A DNA stretch of 64,000 bases, taken from assembly GCA_002104945.1 (NCBI GenBank), contig MCFH01000023.1, forward strand, positions 124,001 through 188,000, written 5' to 3'. This DNA comes from Piromyces finnis. Taxonomy: Eukaryota; Neocallimastigomycota; Neocallimastigomycetes; Neocallimastigales; Neocallimastigaceae. A program made the translations under genes and the position numbers. The notes below the pieces were generated by a model, which searched no databases, had not been told where the DNA came from, and was given only the letters and a program-made list of their open reading frames with translations. Positions 44,332-56,017 of the stretch are shown piece by piece (the first letter of the stretch is position 1; every line of letters starts with the position of its first letter).

Positions 44332-46520
44332 TTAATTTTTTTCTGTATTATTTCTATATATTGAAATGTTGAGTAGAATAATTTATGTAAAATTGAGTAG
44401 AATAGGTAAATGATCAAATTTAGTTAGAATATATATTTTTTCAGTACTTTAATTATATACTTAAAATAGCAATTAAATTTTTTTAAAATTCATTTTTATA
44501 TTATAAAAGTTTAAAATTTAAAAGACTAAAAAACTATTAATAATAATAAAATGAAAAACCCAAAAATTTTTTTATTATTGTTATTAGTTTTTAAATTTAT
44601 TAGAAAAAATAGGAATTTATTGTATAGAGTCATATATAATAATTATTACTTATTATATATATAAGCCATTAGTTTCTTTTATGTGTATTAATTATCTATA
44701 TTTTTATTTTAACAATAGAAATTCGTTTCTATGGAAATTAAATATTTATTCTCATTATTTTAATTTTTTTTTTAGATATATGTTTTATACTATTAATTCA
44801 TTAGCATTATTTATAATTATTAAATATAGTTATAAATATACCAGGATAAAATAAAATGATAATATGATAGTAAAATATTTTTTAATTATTATTAAAATAT
44901 AAACTATATGAAAAATATATTTTAAAAATTTTTGGACTATTAAAATTATTTAAATTAAAATGAATGTAACTTAAAAATAATAATGTTCTTTTAATAATTA
45001 TAATTTTGTAAGCTTTTAGTAGAGTTTTAAAATCTACTTTTTAATTATTTGTTATTTATATCTATTATTTTCTACACTATAAAAAAGTGAATTATTATAT
45101 ATTTATATATAAGATTATACGATAAACATGAACTAAGATTATTAAAATAAATAAGGATAGAATAATAAAATAATAAAAAAAAAAAAAAAAAATACATTTA
45201 ATAAAAGGATTTATTCAAAAGAGTAGGAAATTTATATAATGTAGAAATAATATTTTTCTTATTATGTATCAAAATAAGAAAAATATTATTATTATTTTAA
45301 TATGAATGTATCAAAATACATCATATATCATATCGTTATTTTTTGTTATGAAAATTATCACAATAACATGGTAGTAATAATAAAAATCTTGTTGTAGCAT
45401 AATAACTTTTATCATGTAAAAAGTATATAAATATTAATGAAACAGTAAATTCTCCATATGAAAATGCAAACTTTACCATAGGAATTTTGAATGAAAAAAA
45501 AAATATTTAAAAATATTTTAGGAGGCTAAACTTTCGAATAAAAAAATTAATTAAAAAAAATAAATTAATTTGAGTAGAAAAATAAAAAACTTTAAATTAT
45601 GCTAAATTTTATAAAAAAAAAAAAAAGTTTATTTTATCTATTATTTATTTATATCTATTTGCTTTGAATGACAATGCTTTTTAACAGATAATAATACAAA
45701 GAAAACATTTTTATAAATATCTTAAATGCAATATGTCAATTAATATTATATAAAAAATATTTTTTTTTTTATTTTGGATGGTACATTTATTAAAAAATAA
45801 TAAAATGCAGAATGAGCCAATGAAATTAAATGAAATGTTATAGAGAAATTTTTTGATGTATTTAATATAAAAAAAAGACTTTTAAAAATATATATCAAAA
45901 ATTCAATATTTAAAAACTTTTTTATTAATGAAGATAGTTACAATAGTAAAGAAAAACTTTAAAAAAAAAGCATTTTATATTTAAAATATTATATGTATAT
46001 TTAGTTTTATAATTGTATATCTTTGTTTTTTCAAAAAAATTTTCTTTTCCCGTTTTTACTCTACTAAGCTTTTTTTTTTCTTTGTTACACAACATATTAT
46101 CAAATTTTAATTAAATGAATTTTAATTAATAAACTATTTAATATATATTAATATATAATGTAGTGCATTTCTTATATATTAATTTATATATTATTTATGG
46201 AATTTATTGATAAAAATTTTATTAAAAAAAAAATAAAAAAATTTTATTGTTCATCCATTAATTTTAAATTATAAATGAAATTATAAAAAAAAAAAAAAAA
46301 AAAAGACATATGGAAAGAAATTCTTTATCTGCTTAATCTTTTAAAGTAAATAGCAACAACAAGTGCAAGTGCAAAAGCAACAACAAAATATACTCTTTTT
46401 TAAAAGTTTTAACTTTTCTTTTTTTATTATTTTAAAAGAAATATTTTATCGAGAAAAAAAAAAAAGAAAAATATAATAAATACAATTGAATCAATATTAA
46501 TTAGGAAAGGAATTAAGACA
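44332..46520. other. Intergenic region between divergent genes
   Basis: Promoters of the receptor (leftward) and of the LRR-CBM18 gene (rightward) must lie here. A/T-rich with several A-runs; short CAA/GCAA-containing stretch near 46352-46385. No coding signal found on either strand. Confidence 0.5.
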
Positions 46521-49500
46521 ATGAAAGTAAATAATTTACTAAAAGTACAAAGTATTTTTTATATAAGCATACCTATAGTTTTTGCTAAAACTATAAATAA
46601 ATGTGATGAATTACTTGGAACAATAAATAGTTATACCAGTTTTTTTTCATGTAAAGTAAATGAACAAGGAGACATTAATTATTTGTAAGTTTTTTTTTTT
46701 AAAAAAAAGTATAAATAATATAAAAAGTAATTAATTTACATAAAAATAAAAAAATTAAAGAAATTTTTACAATGAAATAAGCCTTTTATATTTAAATAAA
46801 ATAGTTGAAAAAAAATTATGATAATATTAATTATTTTGTTAATAATAACAATAATAATAATAATAACAATAATAATAATAATAACAATAATAATAATAAT
46901 AATAACAATAATAATATTATTATTATTATTATTATTTTGAATAGTATATTTTAAAAAGGTAAAAGTAATAATTTATAAAAGTACATTATTTATTTATTTT
47001 TTTTTTATCGTAATATTACAGAAATGTTAATGACTATGATTTAACCGAAAATGATATTAATAAAATTCTATCTTACACCACTATCACTGAACTGTATGTA
47101 AAAATCTTTAATACATTACTTAAATATTAAAATACACTATTAATTATTATCTTTTATAATGTTATGTATGTTTCATTAGTTCATATACATTAAATAGGGA
47201 CACTAATCATCAACATAATGGATATGCCAAATTTCCTCAATTTAGCAAATTAAAAAATTTAAATACCTTGTAATACTCTATTTTTTTTTCTTTTCAATTA
47301 ATTATTAAAAAAATAACATATTTTTAAAGATACTATCTACTACCATATTTAATTGTTCATTTTCTAAAGCTAATATATTCATTTTATAAAAATTATAAGA
47401 TTAATTAAATATTCAGATATATATAATGATTGTTCTTTTGGTTTTTGTCAAAAAATTGGATTAAGTATTATTCCAGAAAACACTTTTAAAGGTTTGACAA
47501 ATTTAGAAACTTTGTAAGTAAAAAAAAAAAAAGTTTATAATATGACTAAAATTTAAAATATAATTATACTAATATAAAATAAACCTTTTTTTTTTTTAAT
47601 AATTTAAAAATGAAGAACTTTTGATGGTATAAAAATAAATCAAAATTGTATTGATGACATTTCATCTTTGGGCAATTTAAAAAATTTGTAAGATTTTAAT
47701 TATATATACATATTTTTAATTCCTATTTGATATATAAAAATAAGTTGTAAACATAATAATAATTAAAAATTATATATATTTAATTATAATATTTTAGATC
47801 CTTTTACAAATCTGATTTTAGTGAAAATATAGATTATACACCAATTAGTTCTTTAGAAAAAATAACAAAATTGTAATTCTATTATTAAAATTATATATAA
47901 TAATAAACTTTTTATTTATATAATAATAATAATAAATTAGGATTTATATTTAAACCTTTTTTTTTTTTTAAAAATTTTTTAAAATAATAATTAGAACAAT
48001 TTCAAAAAGTATTAAAGAATACCATGATTCGGATGGCATATTTCCAATAAATTTAGTCAAAAATCTTGATGGTCAATTAAAAGATTTGTAATTATTATAA
48101 CTTATATATATTTATATCATATTTAAATTTATTATTTATACTAAAATTATTCAAATGATTTCTTTTTAGAACTATTAATCATTACCCAGAAAGTGATTAT
48201 GAAGATGTAGAAGAAATGACTACTATTGAAAAATTGTAATTTTTTTTTATTTATTTTAATAAATTACAACTGATAATTATAATTATTTAAAGAAATATCA
48301 ATAATTTAATAATATAAAAAACATGAACCATCAAAAAAAAAAAATTATTAATACTAAATTTATTTTATTGAATATTATTTTTAAAATATAAAATAGAAAT
48401 CTAGGATTAGATACTGATACTGTTAATTTGAAAAAGATGAGTGGTCTTAAAGAATGGTTAGTTTTATATTTATTCTAAAAAGAAAATTTTATTCAATTCT
48501 TTTTATTATTTATTTATTTAATTATTTATATATATATTTATTTATTTTTTAAAAAAAAAAAAAAAAGTTATATTCATTTTGAACGAATGATGGCTACAGA
48601 TTTAATTAATATTGATTTAACATTACCTGAATCAGAAAACCTTAATTCATTGTTAGTAATTTATGATTATATAATTTATATTTATTTATATTTATATATT
48701 ATTTATAAAATAATAATTTTTCTTTTTTTTATAAAGAATGATTAAAGGTATTCAATTTACAAATGGAATTATTGATGAAATTACTGAAAAAACTAGTATT
48801 AAAAGTTTGTAAGTAGATGTGAAATGTGAATTACAAATATTATTTATAATAAAGGTTTTATTCAAAATATTTTTTAAATTAATTTATTTTAAATAAAATA
48901 AATATATAGGAGTTTATCTGGTGGATATAAAAAACTTTCTTATGATAAGTTGAATGATTTAATAAATTTGAATAATCTTGAAACATTGTAAATAAATATG
49001 TTGCTCTATATTTTAGTTTTTTATATTTTAAGAATATGACTTTATAAAATACTAATTTTTTTTTCTCATTTATTTTTTCCACTTAAATAAAAATATAGAA
49101 AATTAGCTGTTAATGACTCTGACGATGAATCAATCGATTTAAATATTGATTTTACTAAATTTCCTAATTTAAAATCATTGTAATATTAATATATTTAAAT
49201 ATTAAATATTTCTATATTTAACGCTGTTTCCATTCTAAAATATTTTTAAAAATAATAAACTAAATCGTATAATTTTTTTTATTTATTTAATTTTTTTTAT
49301 GAATAAAATTAGAGGATTGGAAGAAGTTAAGTTTACAAATGATACTATTAGCAATATTTCAAAATTGGTAAACCTTTGTGAATTGTAAGTTATTATGTAT
49401 TAATATAAATAAAAACATTAAAAATGATTTTAACTGTTGTTTATTTAAATTATATAGAGAATTGGGATACTCTGAAATTGATGCTGGTTTATTAAATCAA

Positions 49501-50096
49501 TTAAAATCTTTAAAGGATAATCTTTCATCATTGTAATATTCAATATAAAAAAAAATTCTATAGATAGAATAATAGTTTACTTTTTTTTTTTTATATATAT
49601 AAACTAATAACCCCTATTTCTTTTTTTATATATAGATCTCTTATTCATTGTGATTTGGATAGCATCCCTAACTTTATATTTTCATTATCAAACTTGAAAT
49701 ATCTGTAATTATTTATAAAATTATATATACATATATATTATTTTTTATTTTTTTAAAAAAAAAAAATACTAAAACAATTTAAATAAATGATACTATTAGT
49801 AATTTAGGATATAATTCTATTTTAGATTTTAATGAAAATTTAAGCAATCTTAAAAATTTAGAATCTTTGTAAGTAATCATATACAATTTAAAAAAAAAAA
49901 AAAAATACTTTGTAATTAATAATATATTATATAAAAATATAATATTTAATATTATAGAATTTTAAAATCCAATAATATTAAAACTGAAATTCCAGAATCT
50001 CTTAATAGTTTAACAAAACTTAAAGAAATGTAATAAGACATCAATAATATAAAAATAATAATGATCTTTAAAAGTATTCAATTTCAATATTTATAT

Positions 50097-50134
<38 letters not shown>

Positions 50135-50635
50135 CATGTATATTATATATATATATATATTATTATTAGTAATTTAGAGTTTAACAATGTAAAAGGAAAA
50201 ACTTTAACTAATCCAAGTCTTGAAACTTGTATCTATGGTCAATTAAATTCCCTTTGTTTAGCCAAAAAAAATAAATGTATTAAAGAAGTTATTCGACCAT
50301 GTGAAAAAAAAGAAAATGAAAAATGTGGTAAAGGTATCGGTAAATGTTCTTCAGGTCAATGTTGTAGTAGAAAAGGTTATTGTGGAACTACTAAAGACTA
50401 TTGTGGTAAAGGTTGTCAAAGTGAATTTGGAAATTGTTATCCTTCCTCTTCATCTACCATCACTAAAACTGTAACCATGATTAGAAATTCAAAGCCAACA
50501 AATAAAGCAATAAGATGTGGTAAAGGTATAGGACACTGTCCATCCGATAATTGTTGTAGTAGAAAAGGTTATTGTGGAACAACAAACGCGTATTGTGGAA
50601 CAGGATGTCAAAGTGAATTTGGAAAATGTAATTGA
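46521..50635 (+). CDS. Secreted LRR protein with two C-terminal CBM18 chitin-binding domains, 19 exons
   Basis: Hand-built model. Exons: 46521-46684, 47022-47093, 47198-47269, 47400-47513, 47616-47687, 47798-47872, 47995-48087, 48170-48235, 48397-48456, 48568-48651, 48737-48808, 48910-48987, 49099-49179, 49313-49384, 49458-49532, 49636-49704, 49800-49868, 49958-50029, 50170-50635. Total 1,926 coding bases, 641 residues. All introns are GT..AG and all are phase 2, nearly always splitting a Leu codon as TT|G..AG|A. Each internal exon (mostly 66-84 bases) is one leucine-rich repeat ending xLxxL. The signal peptide is MKVNNLLKVQSIFYISIPIV. Exon 19 carries two hevein-like CBM18 modules: CGKGIGKCSSGQCCSRKGYC and CGKGIGHCPSDNCCSRKGYC, each with GTT..YCG.GCQSEFG. 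Likely extracellular, binding chitin or GlcNAc polymers. Confidence 0.92.
46850..46936 (+). repeat. Interrupted (AAT)n / (ATT)n tract in intron 1
   Basis: AAT units punctuated regularly by AAC are followed directly by ATT units, so the two halves are self-complementary and could fold as a hairpin in the pre-mRNA of the LRR gene. Confidence 0.85.
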
Positions 50636-50680
50636 AAAAAAAAAAAAAAATAAAAGGACCAAACTAACATTATAATACTA

Positions 50681-50718
<38 letters not shown>

Positions 50719-51578
50719 TTTGAGTTGAAAATAGAAATAGTTTTAACTATTTATAACTATTTCTATTTACAACTATTATCATTATTATCAATATAATTAT
50801 ACAATTATTTACTTTTATTCATAAAATAACCACCCTATTTACACAAAATAGAATTTTAAAAAGGTTCTATTTATAATGATTTTATAATATATAATTTATT
50901 TTTATGATTATCTTTTTCATTAAATATATCTATATAAATAAATTTACATTTAATATTATTATTATTTTTTTTTTTAATTATAACTAATAATTATAATTAT
51001 AATTATAATTAAGTATTTATTCCACTAACAATACGATATTACAATATTACTATTGATTATATAATAAATAATAATAAATACTATTTAAAATATTTCACAC
51101 TAAATCCTATTCACTTTTAAAGTAATCCTTTTTAGTTCAAAATATATATAAATATTTTCTGTATTAAAAGATAGATAAAAATAGCATTTGATAATGATAG
51201 TAATTTGTTGTGTGTGTGGGTATGTGTATTTATAAAAAAAAAAAAAAAAAACTGTAATTTCATTCTTCTAATATATTTATTGTTTGACTTGTAGTAATTA
51301 AATAATGATATAAAAAAAAAAGAATTTTTTTTTTTTTTTTTTCATAAATTATCGGAAACAAGAACTACTATCATAAACCTTTTTTTTTTTTTTAATAAAT
51401 TCCTTCCTTTCTTTCTTTTTATAATTTGTTTTTAATTTATATCTTTTATTCTTTTTTTTTATTATTATTATTATCAGAAATTAAGAATGATAATTTTTCA
51501 TTTTATTATTTGATTATAAATAAAATAAAATAAAATAAAATAAAAATTAATTTGTATTGTTATTATTATCATTTACGA
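50636..51578. other. 3' spacer of LRR-CBM18 gene
   Basis: Contains an A-run of about 36 bases near 50681-50716 soon after the stop, and a short AAAAT-like repeat at 51520-51545. No coding signal. Confidence 0.5.
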
Positions 51579-52001
51579 TTTACATTTGTCATTGCTTCTT
51601 CATACGTTGGTAAATAAATATTTTCTTGTGATGAAACAATAGTCAGTAAAAGTTTCATTTTCATTGTATTCAGGCAATATGTTATCTTCATTATCATTAT
51701 TATTGTTGTTGTTAATATTATTGTTATTATTGTTATCGTTATCGTTGTTGTTGTAGTTGTTGTTGATCTTTTTCTTATTAATTATTGAATAGATTATAAA
51801 TACAAAAATGGAAATCAATAATACTATAATCACAGAAATTGTAATTCTTCTAATTGTTCTTTCTTCTTTTTTTCTTTTTCCTATTCTTCTTGAGCGCATT
51901 TAATTATATCAATTGCATCTTTACAATTTTTTAAATTATTACTATTAATAACTCCAGCAACAACAATACTTAATAAATTTGACAATAAAAAAAGGTATTT
52001 C
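51579..52001 (-). pseudogene. LPTYEEAM-family single-pass membrane protein, frameshifted (copy A)
   Basis: An ATG at about 52001 starts a signal peptide (MKYLFLLSNLLSIVVAGVIN) and a short ectodomain with Cys. The frame then stops, and a shifted frame carries basic residues, one membrane segment (ITISVIIVLLISIFVFIIY) and an Asn-rich cytoplasmic stretch (to about 51640). A further shift restores SQENIYLPTYEEAMTNVNRK at the C-terminus. The LPTYEEAM end is shared with the copies at 54010 and 54847. A proline-tyrosine motif of this kind can bind WW domains (inference). The product is unlikely to be made as one protein unless the shifts are sequence errors. Confidence 0.5.
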
Positions 52002-52682
52002 ATTTTTTTTTTTTCTATCTTTTATTTATTCTTTATTTTTCCTTTATACTACTAATAATCAAGCTTTGTTTTATTTCCGAACAATTTTTAAAATTTTAAA
52101 ATTTATATAAATAATAATATTATATACATGAAAAATAAGATCTTAAAAGAAATATAAATCCAAAGCCAGTTATTACCAGAAATACAAAACAAAGAATAAA
52201 AAAATTAATGAAACATTAAGAAAAATAAAAAAAATTTTATTTTTTTATTATTATCAAATTTATATAATCCTTATCCCTTGCAAATCTCACGATAGAAAAA
52301 TCTAAATAAATAAAATTAAATAGGATCTAGAAAAAATATTTTCATTTTTCAAAACTCGGGGATATGAAGCCAAATCCCGACCCTAGAAAAATGCTACGAG
52401 AGTTTTCTAGATCATCTACTGAAGGGATTATCAAATAACGTTGATTAAAAGGTATGTGAAGATGAATTTGGTGTAATTAATTGGTTTAAAAAAAAAAAAA
52501 ATTAAGGTATAAGAAAAACAAGTTCGTGGGATTTAAAATTAAATATTTTAATAGTTTTTATTAATATCTATCAATTCTAATGAGAGAATTAACTTTAAAT
52601 AAAAAATAATTTTTTATTAATAAAAAACGAACTAACGATAATAATTTAAAAAAGGTATCTATATTTATATATAAAAGGAATA

Positions 52683-52732
<50 letters not shown>

Positions 52733-52965
52733 TTGATATAAAATTCCAAAATTAGGAATTTATTTAAAAATAGCTTTATTATTAAACTATTTTCGTTGTA
52801 TTATTAATCTTATATAGATATATTAAACAACATTAAATATAATAATTGAATATATTTTTAATTGATTATTATATATTCAAAATATATAATAATTGAATAT
52901 ATTTTGAAACTATAGTATTTTTTTTTTCTTTTCTTTTCTTCATAATTTAAATAATATTATTTTTA
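52002..52965. other. Spacer with a structured element and T-run
   Basis: Holds the inverted-repeat element at 52324-52412 and a T-run of about 40 bases at 52688-52726. The poly-Lys frame through the latter is an artefact. Confidence 0.5.
52324..52412. repeat. Nested inverted repeat, unknown function
   Basis: GATCTAGAAAA (52324-52334) pairs perfectly with TTTTCTAGATC (52402-52412). Inside, AAAACTCG faces CGAGAGTTTT and CGGGGAT faces ATCCCG, so the 89-base segment can fold into a long stem. It is richer in G/C than its surroundings and is followed by an A-run near 52487-52501. No tRNA or ribozyme consensus was found. Confidence 0.5.
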
Positions 52966-53253
52966 TTATTCAAATATATCAAAAATAAAATCAATTATAT
53001 TTTCAATCCTACTAATCTTTCCATGATTATTGTTTTTTTTGTTTTTTCTTTTTTTTCCAATAATTATTAATGTGATTAAAAGTACAAAAACTAGAACTAA
53101 TATACATATAACAATTATAATGAGGTTAATGTTTTCTTTTTTCTTTTCTTCTTCTTCACAATTATATTCTGTGGTATTGATACATAGAGAATTATCTTTT
53201 CCTAATGTTCCAGTAATAACATATAATAAATTCAATAACATCAAGTATTTCAT
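52966..53253 (-). CDS. Small single-pass membrane protein (copy B of local family)
   Basis: An intact 95-residue frame: signal peptide MKYLMLLNLLYVITGTLG, a very short ectodomain with two Cys (DNSLCINTTEYNCEEEE), a membrane segment (INLIIIVICILVLVFVLLIT) and a basic cytoplasmic tail. The start is alike in copies A and C (MKYL/MKWL), and the layout matches. Unlike them it lacks the LPTYEEAM end and finishes RIENIIDFIFDIFE. Function unknown; perhaps a shortened family member. The only member of the cluster whose frame is unbroken. Confidence 0.55.
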   Translation of the reverse strand: MKYLMLLNLLYVITGTLGKDNSLCINTTEYNCEEEEKKKENINLIIIVICILVLVFVLLITLIIIGKKRKNKKNNNHGKISRIENIIDFIFDIFE

Positions 53254-54009
53254 TTTATACTATAATTATTTAATTTTGGAATTTTCTTTTTAATAATTTA
53301 TATTTTGAGTTAATTTTTTGTAAAAGGAATTAAATTTTAAAAATAATATAAATTTTTATTATAATTTTTAGAGTTTCATTAGTTCCTTCTTTCCTAAATA
53401 TTGAGATGTCCTTGGTTTTAATTGTTCGTGTGACAAAAAATTAATAAAAAAAAATTTGATATAAAAATAATATTTTACTATTAAATATAGAAATTTCAAA
53501 AAAAAAAAAAACTCTGTTTAAAATAAAATTTTAAAATTTATATTAAAAAAAAAACAAAAAACAAAAAAAGGAATGCTTTGTTTTAAACGTGTATTTTATT
53601 ACTTTTATTAAACACAATTATATTTCTTTTTGACGATATAACTATCTTTAAATATAATATATTTGAGTATTATTATTATAATAATAAATTATAATATTTT
53701 ATTCATTAAAAACACAAAAATATTCACCCAAAGTACATATTTGAATTATTTTGATTATATATACATATAGGAATAATATATTTTATAAATTTTTTGTATC
53801 TTCAACAGGAAACTCACAATTAACTTTTAATTATAAAATTACTTGTTATTTATATAAATTTTGTTTTAATACAATATTTATTTAGCTTTAAAATTTGTAA
53901 TTTATTCTTATGAAATTAATAATTTATATACATTTGTTTCATTAGCTTGTTAAATATTTTTAATTTTATTTCTTTTAGGTTTTTTTTTTTTTTTTAACTC
54001 GGCTAATGA
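53254..54009. other. Spacer between copies B and C
   Basis: A/T-rich; no coding signal on either strand. Confidence 0.5.
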
Positions 54010-54638
54010 TTAATTTTTGTTTGTTGTAACTGTTTCAGCAATCATTGCTTCTTCATATGTTGGTAAATGATAATTATCATTTTCATGTGAAGAAGATGTA
54101 TTGTGGATATCGATAGTAGAGGAAATTTCATTTTCATGATTATTAGGAAATGTATTATCCATTGGCATACATGTAGGATCGTTATTACTATTATTATTAA
54201 TAATATTGTTGTTGTTTTTGTTTCTGTTTTTATTATAACTGTTCATTGAATTTACGTATAAATAGATATCATTTTTTGATTCCCTCAATATATTTATTAT
54301 AGGTAAAGTCATTAATAAAAAAGCTAATATTGATAGTGTATATAACATTTTTATCCTCTTTAATTTCTTCTTCATTACATAAAATTGAAAATGAAGGGTA
54401 ATTAACACCTTCTGATTGACCACTATTATAACAAGTAGTTTTATGATTATTGTATATTTCCTGACATATTATATCACCAGGTTTAGTATTACTAATTTCT
54501 GAATAAGCTACTTCCATTTCAAGAAAGCATTATTATTATCGTTATTATTATTATTATTATTATTATTATTGGCAGTATTGTTAATAACTCCATTAGCGAC
54601 AATGCTTAAAAGACTTAATAATAAAATTAACCATTTCA
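54010..54638 (-). pseudogene. LPTYEEAM-family single-pass membrane protein, two frameshifts (copy C)
   Basis: Three frames in order make one gene. From about 54638: signal peptide MKWLILLLSLLSIVANGVIN and an Asn run. Next frame (54269-54517): ectodomain AYSEISNTKPGDIICQEIY then CYNSGQSEGVN and ILCNEEE, with Cys. Next frame (from about 54370 to 54010): membrane segment MLYTLSILAFLLMTLPIINI, Asn-rich tail and a C-terminal HLPTYEEAM. Both shifts lie near A- or AAT-rich runs, so length slippage or base-calling error is possible. It lies head to head with the related plus-strand copy at 54847. Confidence 0.55.
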
Positions 54639-54852
54639 TTTTCGTTATGTAAGACCTTTTATTTATTCTTTTTTTTTTATTTATATTTTGAAATAATATA
54701 AATATGAATTAAGCTAAAGATTTTTTAATATTGAAAACTTCAAAAAAAAAATAAAAATTAATAAAATAATATATTTAAAAAAAAAAAGTTAAAATTCATA
54801 ATTAGTGTAAAAAAAATAAATAAATAATAGGTCTTATATAGCGAAAATGAAA
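54630..54852. repeat. Inverted-repeat promoter region between copies C and D
   Basis: ATTTCATTTTCGTTATGTAA on the left and its mirror on the right (TTATATAGCGAAAATGAAAT) flank about 160 bases of A/T-rich DNA, the remains of a head-to-head duplication. Confidence 0.65.
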
Positions 54853-55549
54853 TAGTTAATTTTATTATTAAGCCTTTTAAGTATTGTTGCTGCTGATGGA
54901 GTCATTAGCAATAATGATGAAAGGGAATGACATGTCATAATATGGAAATAATTGATTATTCCGATAAAAATACAAAGCCTGGTGATGTGGTGATATAATA
55001 TGTAAGAAAATATACGATAATCATAAAATTACTTGTTATAATGATAGTAAATCAGAAGGCGTCAACAATTCTTCATTTTCTTTTCATGTAAGGAGGAAGA
55101 AATTAAAGAAAGTAATATTGATGGTATAATTTTCATTATAAAATAATGATTTATTACTTATCCTAGATTTTGTAAGGATTTAGCCAAAAATTCTGGCCAG
55201 AAGAAAATTGACCTCTGGTAAAGTTTTAACCAGGCAAAAATCAAAAAAGCCAGGATTTCTAGGCAAAAAAACTAGGATAATTAAAAAATCTAAATTTTTA
55301 AATAATTATGAGTTACTAAGTCTTTTACCCATTTACGCAATGCTTATTTTTTATTATTTTAAAAAGTCGGTTTTTATAAGGAACGCGATAATGATAATAA
55401 TTTACCTGAATATACAACTTCTTCATAAGCAAATGATTATTTATCATCTCGAAAATGGTAATTGTCAATTACCTACATATGAAGAAGTAATAAATGTTAC
55501 TATTACAACCTGTTCCTATTACAACCTATCCAAAATTAATCATTTATAA
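54847..55549 (+). pseudogene. LPTYEEAM-family gene, inverted and decayed (copy D)
   Basis: The start ATGAAATAG... aligns to the MKWLILLLSLLSIV start of copy C with a nonsense change at codon 3. Downstream, in changing frames, are NTKPGDVV, KKIYDNHKITCYNDSKSEGV and CKEEEIKES, each matching the copy C ectodomain. The membrane part is barely traceable, and NGNCQLPTYEEVINVT at 55458-55505 matches the C-terminal motif. Multiple stops and shifts make it a clear pseudogene. Roughly 40 bases upstream of each ATG are also inverted copies, so the duplication included the promoter side. Confidence 0.7.
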
Positions 55550-56017
55550 AATTAAAATTTAAAGATAACCAAAGAAAAAAAAATATAATATTCATTAAAG
55601 AATAAAATAATAACGTACATACTTAATTACCACTTTCATAATTAAAATATAAAAATGAAAATAAAAAAATAAAATATTATAATTCATATAAATATATAAT
55701 AAATAATTAATGATAAAAAAAAACATTAACAATATTTATAATAATTCAAATATAATATTAATAATAATAAAAATAAACATATATAAAATATAATAAATAT
55801 TATTATTTGTTTTACTAATATTATAAATCTTTATATAATATGAATACGTAATGAAAATGATTAAAAAAAAAAATTAGGATTTTTTTTTTATATTTATAAA
55901 AGATATTTTAGATATTTATTAAAAAAAAAAAAAAACCTATAATTTTAATAAAATTATATTATTGTCCTTATAAATAATATATTTCAAAGATGATAAAAAA
56001 AAAATAATAATTTTTTT
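55550..56017. other. A/T-rich spacer
   Basis: No coding signal; A-runs near 55919-55934. Confidence 0.5.

Noticed and set aside
48879-49082. A minus-strand 67-codon frame within the LRR gene
   Set aside because: It is antisense to exon 12 and its flanking introns; no motif and wrong strand for the spliced model.
52324-52412. Hammerhead or other self-cleaving ribozyme
   Set aside because: The CUGAUGA...GAAA core is absent despite the good stem.
52561-52749. A 62-codon frame with poly-Lys
   Set aside because: Produced by the long T-run on the opposite strand.
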